The position numbers and the translations under genes were made by a program. 64,000 nt of DNA from Streptomyces monashensis (GTDB taxonomy: Bacteria > Actinomycetota > Actinomycetes > Streptomycetales > Streptomycetaceae): assembly GCF_001866665.1 (NCBI RefSeq), contig NZ_MLYO01000055.1, positions 1-64,000 of the forward strand, read 5' to 3'. A model generated the notes under the pieces. It saw nothing but the letters and a program-made list of their open reading frames with translations, ran no database searches and was not told where the DNA came from. Below, in pieces: positions 43,694 to 51,803 of the stretch; the stretch's first letter is position 1, and every line of letters starts with the position of its first letter.

Positions 43694-44326
43694 TCACCTC
43701 TTGACGGCGCACAGCAGCCCGTCGCCGACCGGCAGCAGCGACGACAGCAGCTCCTGGCTCTCGCGCACCGAGCGCAGCAGCTCGCGCAGGCGCAGCACCT
43801 CCGTCGGCTGCGGCGCGGAGTCCACCGTACGGCCGTTGGCGAGGACGCCCTCGAACACCACGAGACCGCCCGGCCGCAACAGGCGCAACGATTCAGCGAG
43901 ATAGTCCGCGTACTCCTGGCGGTCGCCGTCGCAGAAGACGAGGTCGTAGCCCGCGTCCGCGAGCCGGGGCAGGACGTCCAGCGCGCGGCCCGGGATGAAC
44001 CGCGCCCGGTTGCTGGCGAAACCGCAGGCGCGGAAGGCCTGCCGGGCGAACTGCTGGTGCTCCGGCTCCGGATCGACCGTCGTGAGCACCCCGTCCGGGC
44101 GCATGCCGTGCAGCAGATGAATTCCGGACACCCCGCAGCCCGTGCCGATCTCCGCGACGGCCTTGGCGTCCACGGAGGCGGCGAGCAGTCGCAGGGCCGC
44201 ACCCGTGGCCGGCGACACCGAGCGCAGCCCTGCCTCGCGGGCCCGGTCACGGGCCCAGAGCAGCGCTGCGTCCTCGGCGACGTAGGCGTCGGCGAACGCC
44301 CAGCTCGTCTGCCGGTTGCCGGTAAT
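43694..44326 (-). CDS. O-methyltransferase (class I, SAM-dependent), apparent ATT start
   Basis: SAM-dependent O-methyltransferase of the methyltransf_3 type. Motif I is VAEIGTGCGVSGIHLL, motif post-I DGVLTTVDPEPEHQQ, and VFCDGDRQEYADYL follows. ATG, GTG or TTG starts in this frame occur no further upstream than the GTG at 44218, which would cut off an N-terminal helix. The frame upstream of 44218 stays open to a TAA and encodes family-like sequence: TGNRQTSWAFADAYVAEDAA, then LLWARDRAREAGLRS. AGGAGAGGGTC stands directly before an ATT at 44324-44326, giving 210 residues. I therefore place the start at ATT. Substrate unknown; divergent from sigE. Confidence 0.75.
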   Translation of the reverse strand: MTGNRQTSWAFADAYVAEDAALLWARDRAREAGLRSVSPATGAALRLLAASVDAKAVAEIGTGCGVSGIHLLHGMRPDGVLTTVDPEPEHQQFARQAFRACGFASNRARFIPGRALDVLPRLADAGYDLVFCDGDRQEYADYLAESLRLLRPGGLVVFEGVLANGRTVDSAPQPTEVLRLRELLRSVRESQELLSSLLPVGDGLLCAVKR

Positions 44327-44378
44327 GACCCTCTCCTGTCCCCGTGGTTGCCTGGGCGTGACTGTATCCGTTGGCGGC

Positions 44379-44405
44379 GGGAACCCGCAGATGGGACCGG
44401 ACGTT
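44379..44405 (+). promoter_or_regulatory. ECF-type promoter GGGAAC-N18-GTT upstream of sigE
   Basis: The -35 GGGAAC at 44379-44384 and -10 GTT at 44403-44405 are exactly 18 bases apart, matching the SigR/SigH/SigE class consensus GGAA(T/C)-N18-GTT. Transcription would begin near 44412 and give a leader of about 140 bases before the sigE ATG. This implies autoregulation or control by a SigR-like oxidative-stress sigma factor. Matched by eye. Confidence 0.55.
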
Positions 44406-44555
44406 TAAGGGGAAGAGACCGGTGGCCGGATGCGCGACGGGGGGTATGAGGTGGATCAGGGCAGCGAGCAACTGCTGACGCAGCCGCATGAGCCGTGCCA
44501 GCAAGTATCAAATTCTCGTAAAACCGCTTATCCGGAGCTAACGGGCGAGGTGGCT

Positions 44556-45338
44556 ATGGTAGGGGCTCCACTGGACACCACCAGAGCCGACAGGGGAGGT
44601 GCGGCTGCGCCCGGGGACCGGGGCGGAGTGCTGCGGCGCTTCCTCGGATCGGCGGGCAGGCCGAAATCCGTGACCGACACCGCTGCTGACCACCACGCCG
44701 GTCTCGCCGCAGGCGAGACCCAGACCGCGACCTTCTCCACCGACGCGGACGGGCAGGCGTGGACTCCGCCCACGTGGGAGGAGATCGTCGGCACGCACAG
44801 CGCCCGGGTCTACCGCCTGGCCTACCGCCTGACGGGCAACCAGCACGACGCCGAGGACCTCACCCAGGAGGTCTTCGTCCGTGTCTTCCGCTCCCTGTCG
44901 ACGTACTCGCCCGGCACCTTCGAGGGCTGGCTGCACCGCATCACCACCAACCTCTTCCTGGACATGGTCCGGCGCAAGCAGCGCATCCGCTTCGACGCCC
45001 TCGGCGAGGACGCGGCCGAGCGCCTGGCCAGCCGTGAGCCCACCCCGCAGCAGCTCTTCAACGACGCGCACTTCGACGCCGACGTCCAGCAGGCCCTCGA
45101 CACCCTGGCGCCGGAGTTCCGCGCCGCCGTCGTCCTGTGCGACATCGAAGGACTGTCGTACGAGGAGATCGCCGCGACCCTCGGCGTGAAGCTCGGCACG
45201 GTCCGCTCCCGTATCCACCGCGGCCGCTCCCAGCTCCGCAAGGCCCTCGCGCACCGTTCCCCTCAGGCTCGTGCGGCCGAGCGGCGCTCCCTCGTGGCCC
45301 GTGTCCCCGCTCTGGGGGGAGGGGGCGCGACCGCGTGA
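44556..45338 (+). CDS. sigE: ECF RNA polymerase sigma factor SigE (envelope stress)
   Basis: Group IV sigma factor of 260 residues. A roughly 75-residue N-terminal extension precedes region 2 (ARVYRLAYRLTGNQHDAEDL, then TQEVFVRVFRSLSTYSPGT) and region 4 (LDTLAPEFRAAVVLCDIEGL, then SYEEIAATLGVKLGTVRSRI). It is the counterpart of mycobacterial SigE, not of S. coelicolor SigE/CseABC, as shown by the downstream rseA-htrA-tatB order. The ATG at 44556 has GAGG about six bases upstream; the frame is open back to 44430. Its stop overlaps the anti-sigma gene (GTGA). Probably responds to envelope stress. Confidence 0.9.
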   Translation: MVGAPLDTTRADRGGAAAPGDRGGVLRRFLGSAGRPKSVTDTAADHHAGLAAGETQTATFSTDADGQAWTPPTWEEIVGTHSARVYRLAYRLTGNQHDAEDLTQEVFVRVFRSLSTYSPGTFEGWLHRITTNLFLDMVRRKQRIRFDALGEDAAERLASREPTPQQLFNDAHFDADVQQALDTLAPEFRAAVVLCDIEGLSYEEIAATLGVKLGTVRSRIHRGRSQLRKALAHRSPQARAAERRSLVARVPALGGGGATA

Positions 45339-46405
45339 GTGGATCCCGGCCGAAACCTGTGGAGAAGGCGCATCAGAAGGCGCATCTCGCCGAACAGCAT
45401 CTGGGAGACCGACTCTCCGCCCTGGTGGACGGAGAGCTCGGTCATGAGTCGCGTGAGCGGGTCCTCGCGCACCTGGCCACGTGTGCCCGGTGCAAGGCGG
45501 AGGCGGACGCCCAGCGCCGGCTGAAGAACGTGTTCGCGGAGGCGGCCCCGCCCCCGCCCTCGGCGAGCTTCCTGGCCCGCCTCCAGGGCCTGCCCGGCGG
45601 CGACGGCATGTCCCCGCCCGGCGGCGGCCTCTTCGGAGGCGATCCCCGGGAGGAGAGCGCCACGCGAGGCGACGAGCCCGGTCCGTCCGGCCTGACCGCC
45701 GTACCGGGCGGGGTCTTCGGCGGCTCCGGCATCTTCGGATCGCGGCGCGGCGGTGAGCGCTTCGCCCTCGGCTACCTGCCCGCCCCCTCGCGGCCCGCCG
45801 TCCCCGCGGACCCCGAGCGCGGCTTCCGCATCCATCCCGTCGGCCGCCCGGACGACGGGCGCGGCGCCTCGCGCGGTCTGCGGTTCGCGGTCGCCGCCGC
45901 CGGTGCGGTGTCCCTGGCCGCGGTCGCCCTCGGCAGCGTGACCGCGGCCCTCCCCTCCGACACGACGGCGGACGCGCGCGGCAGCGGCAGCGTCGTCCCG
46001 GCCCGCTCGGCCGGCTCGGGCGCGGGCGGGGGCGCGGTCACGCCCGACGGCCAGCGCCGCCGTGCGACCGGCCCGCTGGCCGTCCAGGGCAGCACGCTGC
46101 TCGGACAGACCTCGGTGGCACCGACCTCGATGTCCGCGCCGCTGGTGCCCGGAGTGCCGCCCCCCGGTACGGGACTGGCCCAGAGCGGCGCGCTGCGCGG
46201 TCTCACGTCGCCGGTGATGGCCGGCGTGGCCGCCCTCTCCCCGCTGATACGTCCGCTCGACGACACCGTGGCCTATCCGCTCGCCGCATGGTCCGCGATC
46301 CCCGGAGCGACCGGCTCCGGCCTGCTGCCCGGCCCCGTCCCCACCCCCGCGTCCCCCACGGCGTCCGCCACGCCTTCCCCCTCCCCACCGACGCAGACCC
46401 CCTGA
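45335..46405 (+). CDS. rseA: Anti-sigma factor RseA-like (zinc-finger, membrane-anchored)
   Basis: A 356-residue anti-sigma factor expected to hold SigE inactive. The N-terminal ZAS domain has HLATCARC: H46, C50 and C53 in an HxxxCxxC arrangement, with His37 upstream. A Gly/Pro-rich middle, one membrane helix (FAVAAAGAVSLAAVALGSVT, about 190-210) and a Pro/Ser-rich extracellular tail follow. It is translationally coupled to sigE. Longer than mycobacterial RseA because of the tail, which could be the cleavage or sensing part. Release of SigE by proteolysis or phosphorylation is known for the mycobacterial pair and inferred here. Confidence 0.87.
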   Translation: MSGSRPKPVEKAHQKAHLAEQHLGDRLSALVDGELGHESRERVLAHLATCARCKAEADAQRRLKNVFAEAAPPPPSASFLARLQGLPGGDGMSPPGGGLFGGDPREESATRGDEPGPSGLTAVPGGVFGGSGIFGSRRGGERFALGYLPAPSRPAVPADPERGFRIHPVGRPDDGRGASRGLRFAVAAAGAVSLAAVALGSVTAALPSDTTADARGSGSVVPARSAGSGAGGGAVTPDGQRRRATGPLAVQGSTLLGQTSVAPTSMSAPLVPGVPPPGTGLAQSGALRGLTSPVMAGVAALSPLIRPLDDTVAYPLAAWSAIPGATGSGLLPGPVPTPASPTASATPSPSPPTQTP

Positions 46406-46540
46406 CCTGCCACAGCGCCCCGGCCCCGGGAACCTGGTTGAATCCTGTGAGGGCCGTTCCCGCGGCGATGACCCGGGGGCGCAGTCGACGTTCCGCGTCC
46501 GCCGCCGAGGCGTGCGGCCGCGGCCAGCTGTGGGGAGAGC

Positions 46541-48511
46541 ATGAACGAGGGGAACCGTGTCCCGCCGGGGGAGGAGCCGGAGGGACCGGCGGCGCCGGAG
46601 CCGACCGGCCGGCCGGCCGGGCACCGCGCGCAGACCACGCCGGGCGACTCGGCACGGACCTCCGGTGCGATGGGTTCCGGGCCGGCTGATTCCGCGTCGG
46701 CCGACTTCGAGTTGGCGCGGCCGGAGGCGCCGGAGGCTGTGGCCGACGCCGACTTCGAACTGGCCGGGCCGAGCGAGGTGGAGGAAGCCGGGGCTGAGCA
46801 AGGCGGGGCTGAACAAGGCGGAGCGGAGGAGGGCAGGGCTGAGGAGAGCACCGCCCGGCCGGCCGACGTACCGGCTGAGAGCGTCCTCGGAGAAAACGCC
46901 TGGGCGGCCCCCACCGAGCGCCCCAGACCCCTGCACGCCCCGGATCCCTACGGCACCCCGCCGTACGGCGAGCCGGGCCCCTGGGCCCCCGCACCGCCCG
47001 TCCAGCACCCGGCGGCCCGGCCGACGCCCGCACCGACGGCACCGGGGACGCAGGCGCCGAGCGCAACCCCGCCCACGCCGAACGCCCCCACGCCCGGTGC
47101 GTCCGCCCCCGTCCCCCTGGTCTCACACCCCGAAGCCCCGGCCCCGGCGCCCGGCACCGGGGCGCTGTCCCTCGGCATGACGCCCCCCGCACCCGTGCCC
47201 GGTACCGAGGCGCCGGCCCCCGGGCCCGCACCCCACGGTCCGACGCCCCCCGCACCTGCTGTACCCGCACTCGGCGCTCCCGCCCCCGGTGGGCTCGGCG
47301 GGGTCGATGACGATCCCTGGGGGCGGTACGACCCCTGGGCGCCCGGGTCCCCGCAGGAGCAGGCGGCTCGGCGGGGGGTGCTCCAGTACGGCGGGGCCGG
47401 GCGGGGGAGGAGGCGGTTGGTGGTGGGGTGGACGGCGGTCGTCGCCCTGGTCGCCGCCGGTGTCGGAGGGATCGTCGGCGCGTATGCCGAGCGGCAGGGG
47501 CTCGACGGCGAGGTGCGTCTGCCGCAGGCCGGGCGGGTGCCCGCCGGGCGCGCGCCGGACAGCGTGGCCGGGATAGCCGCCCGCGCCCTGCCCAGCGTCG
47601 TCACCCTGCATGTCAGCGGGACCGACCAGACCGACACCGGCACCGGCTTCGTGCTCGACACCCAGGGGCACATCCTCACCAACAACCACGTCGTCGCCCC
47701 CGCCGGATCGAGCGGCGCGATATCCGTGACCTTCAGCAGCGGTGACAGCGTGCAGGCCAAGGTGGTGGGCCGGGACAGCGGCTACGACCTCGCCGTCGTC
47801 CAGGTGCACGGCGTGCACGGACTCACCCCGCTGCCCCTCGGCGACTCCGACGGTGTCCGGGTCGGCGACCCCGTCGTCGCCATCGGCGCTCCCTACGACC
47901 TGGCCAACACCGTCACCTCCGGCATCATCAGCGCCAAGGAGCGGCCCATCACGGCCGGCGGCGAGAAGGGCGACGGCAGCGACGTGTCGTACGTCGACGC
48001 GCTGCAGACCGACGCGCCCATCAATCCGGGGAACTCCGGCGGCCCGCTCCTCGACTCCGAGGCCCGGGTGATCGGCATCAACTCCGCCATCCGGTCCGCC
48101 GACAGCGGCTCGGACTCGGGCGGCGGCCAGTCCGGTTCCATAGGCCTCGGCTTCGCCATCCCGGTGAACCAGGCCAAGCGCGTCGCCGAGGAACTGATCA
48201 ACCACGGCCGGGCGACCCATCCGGTGCTCGGCGTCACGCTCGACATGGCGTACAGCGGCGACGGCGCCCGTATCGACAGCAAGAGCGCGAGCGGCGGCCC
48301 CGCCGTCACCCCGGGAGGCCCTGGTGACCGGGCCGGTCTGAAGGCGGGCGACGTCGTCGGCGAGGTCGACGGACAGCCCGTGCACTCCGCCCGGGAGCTG
48401 ATCGTCAGGATCCGCGCCCACCGGCCCGGTGACCGGCTACGGCTGACGGTACGGCGCGACGGCACCGACCGGGAGGTCCCGCTGGTCCTGGGCGCGGCGG
48501 AGCAGAACTGA
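46541..48511 (+). CDS. htrA: HtrA-like S1C serine protease with PDZ domain
   Basis: Membrane-anchored protease of 656 residues. The first 290 residues are cytoplasmic and low-complexity (Pro/Ala/Glu-rich), then one helix (LVVGWTAVVALVAAGVGG, about 293-315). The trypsin-like domain has His383 in NNHVVAP, Asp416 in SGYDLAVVQ and Ser499 in NPGNSGGPL. A C-terminal PDZ domain follows (LKAGDVVGEVDGQPV). It degrades or processes damaged envelope proteins. Third gene after sigE and rseA, 135 bases apart. That gap has GGGAAC and GTT separated by 22 bases, too far for a good ECF promoter. Confidence 0.92.
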   Translation: MNEGNRVPPGEEPEGPAAPEPTGRPAGHRAQTTPGDSARTSGAMGSGPADSASADFELARPEAPEAVADADFELAGPSEVEEAGAEQGGAEQGGAEEGRAEESTARPADVPAESVLGENAWAAPTERPRPLHAPDPYGTPPYGEPGPWAPAPPVQHPAARPTPAPTAPGTQAPSATPPTPNAPTPGASAPVPLVSHPEAPAPAPGTGALSLGMTPPAPVPGTEAPAPGPAPHGPTPPAPAVPALGAPAPGGLGGVDDDPWGRYDPWAPGSPQEQAARRGVLQYGGAGRGRRRLVVGWTAVVALVAAGVGGIVGAYAERQGLDGEVRLPQAGRVPAGRAPDSVAGIAARALPSVVTLHVSGTDQTDTGTGFVLDTQGHILTNNHVVAPAGSSGAISVTFSSGDSVQAKVVGRDSGYDLAVVQVHGVHGLTPLPLGDSDGVRVGDPVVAIGAPYDLANTVTSGIISAKERPITAGGEKGDGSDVSYVDALQTDAPINPGNSGGPLLDSEARVIGINSAIRSADSGSDSGGGQSGSIGLGFAIPVNQAKRVAEELINHGRATHPVLGVTLDMAYSGDGARIDSKSASGGPAVTPGGPGDRAGLKAGDVVGEVDGQPVHSARELIVRIRAHRPGDRLRLTVRRDGTDREVPLVLGAAEQN

Positions 48512-48595
48512 CACAAGTCTCACCTCGGGACGGTACCGGTCGGACGGGAACGCCGGGTACCGTTGAGCGACCGAGGACATCAATAGGAGCGTCAG

Positions 48596-49045
48596 GTGTT
48601 CAATGACATAGGACCACTCGAGCTGCTCACGATCGTCGTGATCGCCGTGCTCGTCTTCGGTCCGGACAAGCTCCCGAAGGTCATCCAGGACGTGATGCGC
48701 ACGATCCGGAAGATCCGCGAGTTCTCGGAGAGCGCGAAGCAGGACATCCGCAATGAACTGGGTCCCGAGTTCAAGGACTTCGAGTTCGAGGACCTCAACC
48801 CCAAGACGTTCATCCGCAAGCAGCTGGACAACGACGAACTGGGGCTGAAGGAGATCCGCAACGGCTTCGACCTGAAGAAGGAGATGGCCGAGGTCACGGA
48901 CGCCGTCAACAGCCGGGACACCGAGGCCTCGTCGTCGTCCTCGCCGTCCTCGAACTCCGGGTCCGGCGGGCGTGTCGACATGACCAAGAAGCCCGAGGAG
49001 CCCGGCAACGACGACCGGCCGCCCTTCGACGCGGACGCCACCTGA
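48596..49045 (+). CDS. tatB: Sec-independent translocase subunit TatB
   Basis: A 149-residue TatB: the N-terminal helix FNDIGPLELLTIVVIAVLVF with the conserved Gly-Pro, then FGPDKLPKVIQDV and a long amphipathic, charged helix. The C-terminus is Ser-rich and variable. GTG start. TatB helps recognise twin-arginine substrates in the Tat membrane complex. Its place after htrA is the same as in mycobacteria. The tatA and tatC genes are elsewhere. Confidence 0.92.
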   Translation: MFNDIGPLELLTIVVIAVLVFGPDKLPKVIQDVMRTIRKIREFSESAKQDIRNELGPEFKDFEFEDLNPKTFIRKQLDNDELGLKEIRNGFDLKKEMAEVTDAVNSRDTEASSSSSPSSNSGSGGRVDMTKKPEEPGNDDRPPFDADAT

Positions 49046-49273
49046 CCGTCGCCGACACGCGCGCGGGCGTGCGCCGCGCACGTGACGCGTTTCATAACGC
49101 ACCCCCGGCGTGCACGGCCTGAACAGGCCGTTCGTGTGACCAACGCACCTACTGCCTGCCCTGCCGCACTCGTTCGTGTGGATATGCTGCCGAGTTGTTG
49201 TCCGGACCGGAGGAGTACGCCCGAAGGGGGGCGGGCCGCCCCGGTCCGACGAGAGCGAGGAGGCGTCGGGAAG

Positions 49274-49939
49274 ATGGAGACGACGAGTCGGGTGGGCGCA
49301 CAGGCGCCGGCCGCGGAGGGCGGACAGCAGTTCTCCTCCGCCCGGCGTACGGTCGACGGTTATCTTCAGGCGTCCTTCCCGTGGTACGGCCTCGACGAGG
49401 CGTTCACCGGGCCGCGCTGGCTGATGCAGGTCGCCACGGCGGCGGACGGCGCCGTCGAGCACGGATCGACGGGACACGGCGACGAGCCCTCCGTGCGCGG
49501 CGAGACCGGCTCCGCCGGTGAGCCGCGGGAGAAGTTCGCGGTGGTGGTCACGGTCGCCGCGCAGCCGTCGCGGCGCAGCGCCGACGGTACGGGACTGCTG
49601 GAGGCCACCTCCGTGTCCTCGGCGGCGTGGCTGGCCGGGGTGGGCCTGTTGTCGTTCACCTGGCCCGGACAGATGGACCACAGCCTGCGGGACGACTGGC
49701 TGGAGCAGCAGACCGAGACCGCGTGGGCGCTGGCCGACGATCTCGAGGGACCGGAGTGGTCCACGCTGTCCCTTCCGGTGGACGGGGTCGCGGCCTCTTT
49801 CTACTACCGGGAGTCCGAGTTCGGCTGGGTGCTCGCCGGTACGACCGAGGCGGGGGTGCACCTGGGCGCGTACGGCCGGGGCATGAGCGCGTACGGACTC
49901 GGGTTCGCCGTGGTGAAGGACGTCGCCGCCTACGCGTGA
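49274..49939 (+). CDS. Conserved hypothetical protein
   Basis: A 221-residue protein I do not recognise. No signal peptide or transmembrane helix is clear. It has an RTVDGYLQASFPWYGLDEAF segment at the start, a variable Gly/Glu-rich insertion, and a C-terminal half with SFTWPGQMDHSLRDDWLEQQ and ESEFGWVLAGTTEAGVHLGA that looks like a folded alpha/beta domain. The ATG at 49274 has GGGAAG before it; the frame is open back to 49082. It ends at a strong bidirectional terminator shared with mrp. Homologues seem confined to Streptomyces and relatives, as far as I recall. Confidence 0.7.
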   Translation: METTSRVGAQAPAAEGGQQFSSARRTVDGYLQASFPWYGLDEAFTGPRWLMQVATAADGAVEHGSTGHGDEPSVRGETGSAGEPREKFAVVVTVAAQPSRRSADGTGLLEATSVSSAAWLAGVGLLSFTWPGQMDHSLRDDWLEQQTETAWALADDLEGPEWSTLSLPVDGVAASFYYRESEFGWVLAGTTEAGVHLGAYGRGMSAYGLGFAVVKDVAAYA

Positions 49940-49951
49940 CGACGCGCGGGA

Positions 49952-49999
49952 CCGCATGACACAGGGCGCCGATCGTTCTCGGCGCCCTGTGTCATGCGG
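49952..49999. terminator. Perfect 21-base bidirectional terminator
   Basis: Arms 49952-49972 and 49979-49999 are exactly complementary, with a six-base loop. It lies between the convergent ends of the hypothetical gene (49939) and mrp (50021), so it stops transcription from both sides. Confidence 0.9.
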
Positions 50000-50020
50000 C
50001 GGGACGGTGTGCCCGTACGG

Positions 50021-51154
50021 CTAGAACTTGTTCTTCGGGGTGAGCCCCAGCGACAGGCCCGACAGGCCCCGCTGCCGGCCGCCCAGCTTTCCGGCGATCG
50101 CCCGCAGGGCGGTGCCCGCCGGCGAGTCCGGGTCGGTCAGGACCACCGGCTTGCCCTCGTCGCCGCCCTCGCGCAGGCGGACGTCGATCGGGATCGAGCC
50201 GAGGACCGGGACGGTCGCGCCCGTGGTGCGGGTCAGGCCGTCGGCGACGAGCTGGCCGCCGCCCGTGCCGAAGACGTCGACCATCTCGTCGCAGTGCGGG
50301 CAGGGCAGGCCGGACATGTTCTCGACCACGCCGACGATCTTCTGGTGGGTCTGTACGGCGATGGAGCCGGCGCGCTCGGCGACCTCGGCCGCCGCCTGCT
50401 GCGGGGTCGTGACGACCAGGATCTCGGCGTTCGGCACCAGCTGGGCGACCGAGATCGCGATGTCGCCGGTGCCGGGCGGCAGGTCCAGGAGCAGGACGTC
50501 GAGGTCGCCCCAGTACACGTCCGCCAGGAACTGCTGGAGGGCGCGGTGCAGCATCGGGCCGCGCCAGACGACCGGGGCGTTGCCCGGCGTGAACATGCCG
50601 ATGGAGATGACCTTCACGCCGTTCGCCGACGGCGGCATGATCATGTTCTCGACCTGGGTGGGACGGCCGTCCGCGCCCAGCATGCGCGGCACGCTGTGGC
50701 CGTAGATGTCGGCGTCGACCACGCCCACCTTGAGGCCGTCGGCCGCCATGGCCGCCGCCAGGTTGACCGTCACGGAGGACTTGCCGACGCCGCCCTTGCC
50801 GGAGGCGACCGCGTAGACGCGGGTGAGGTTGCCCGGCTTGGCGAAGGGGACCTCGCGCTCGGCCTGGCCGCCGCGCAGGGCGCTCGCCAGCTCCTTGCGC
50901 TGTTCGTCGCTCATCACGTCCAGCGTGACGTCGACGCGGGTGACGCCCTCGACCCGGGAGACCGCCTCGGTGACGCGCTGGGTGATGGTGTCGCGCATGG
51001 GGCAGCCGGAGACCGTCAGGTACACGGTGACCGCGACCGCTCCGTCCGCGCCGATCTCCACCGATTTGACCATCCCCAGTTCGGTGATGGGGCGGTTGAT
51101 CTCGGGGTCGTTCACCGTCGCCAGTGCCTCGCGCACCGCGTCTTCCGTAGCCAT
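50021..51154 (-). CDS. mrp: Mrp/ApbC family iron-sulfur cluster carrier ATPase
   Basis: A 377-residue P-loop protein. An N-terminal MIP18/DUF59 domain (about 1-85) is followed by the Mrp/NBP35 ATPase with GKGGVGKS at 119-126 and the cluster-binding pair Cys285/Cys288 in PCPHCDE. It carries or inserts Fe-S clusters. The ATG at 51154 has no obvious ribosome site, so it may be translated from a leaderless or near-leaderless mRNA, or start differently. It forms a leftward run with the DUF1003 and MgtE-like genes, as near mrp in mycobacteria. Confidence 0.92.
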   Translation of the reverse strand: MATEDAVREALATVNDPEINRPITELGMVKSVEIGADGAVAVTVYLTVSGCPMRDTITQRVTEAVSRVEGVTRVDVTLDVMSDEQRKELASALRGGQAEREVPFAKPGNLTRVYAVASGKGGVGKSSVTVNLAAAMAADGLKVGVVDADIYGHSVPRMLGADGRPTQVENMIMPPSANGVKVISIGMFTPGNAPVVWRGPMLHRALQQFLADVYWGDLDVLLLDLPPGTGDIAISVAQLVPNAEILVVTTPQQAAAEVAERAGSIAVQTHQKIVGVVENMSGLPCPHCDEMVDVFGTGGGQLVADGLTRTTGATVPVLGSIPIDVRLREGGDEGKPVVLTDPDSPAGTALRAIAGKLGGRQRGLSGLSLGLTPKNKF

Positions 51155-51197
51155 AAGGACGATGGTACGGCGCGGTGCGGGGCGTTCGGGATGCCCC

Positions 51198-51803
51198 TCA
51201 GCGGTCGTCTGTGTCACGTCCGGGCGACCGTTCTGACCGTTCCGCCGGGAATACGACACGGTCGCTGCGGCCCTGGCGGTCCTCCAGCTCCTTCAGCAGA
51301 TCCTGGAGTTCCGAGCGCATCCAGTCGCGGGTCGCCACCTCGCCGAGGCCCGTGCGCAGCGCGGCGATCTCCCGGGTCAGGTACTCGGTGTCGGCGATGG
51401 ACCGCTCGTTCTGCTTGCGGTCCTGCTCCAGGTTGACCCGGTCGCGGTCGTCCTGCCGGTTCTGCGCGAGCAGGATCAGCGGGGCCGCGTAGGAGGCCTG
51501 GAGGGACAGGGCCAGGGTCAGGAAGATGAACGGATACTGGTCGAAGCGCAGGGCCATGGGCACGGTGACGTTCCACAGCACCCACAGGATGATGACGACC
51601 GTCATCCAGACGATGAAGCGGCCCGTGCCCAGGAACCGGGCGATCTTCTCCGACATCACACCGAAGGCCTCGGGGTCCCACTCCGGCAGATACCGGCGCC
51701 GGGGCGGGCGCGGCTGGTCCAGGCGGGGCGTGCGGTGCCGGGTGGCCGCCGTCGCGCCCACCGGGGTGCGCTCGCGGGTGCCGCTCTCGCGCTCAGGAGT
51801 CAT
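51198..51803 (-). CDS. DUF1003 membrane protein
   Basis: A 201-residue DUF1003 protein: cytoplasmic Arg/Pro-rich start, two membrane helices (FIVWMTVVIILWVLWNV and FIFLTLALSLQASYAAPLIL), and a charged coiled-coil C-terminus (QDDRDRVNLEQDRKQNERSI). Its start overlaps the end of the MgtE-like gene by 11 bases, so the pair is coupled. DUF1003 and MgtE-like proteins occur together across actinobacteria, suggesting a shared role in divalent cation handling; this is inferred. Confidence 0.88.
   Translation of the reverse strand: MTPERESGTRERTPVGATAATRHRTPRLDQPRPPRRRYLPEWDPEAFGVMSEKIARFLGTGRFIVWMTVVIILWVLWNVTVPMALRFDQYPFIFLTLALSLQASYAAPLILLAQNRQDDRDRVNLEQDRKQNERSIADTEYLTREIAALRTGLGEVATRDWMRSELQDLLKELEDRQGRSDRVVFPAERSERSPGRDTDDR

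Noticed and set aside
44247..44504. 85-codon minus-strand frame upstream of the methyltransferase
   Set aside because: It overlaps the conserved N-terminus of the methyltransferase in another frame and shows no family-like sequence.
46406..46540. GGGAAC and GTT before htrA as an ECF promoter
   Set aside because: The two boxes are 22 bases apart, beyond the 18-19 expected, and also form a simple inverted repeat; not called.
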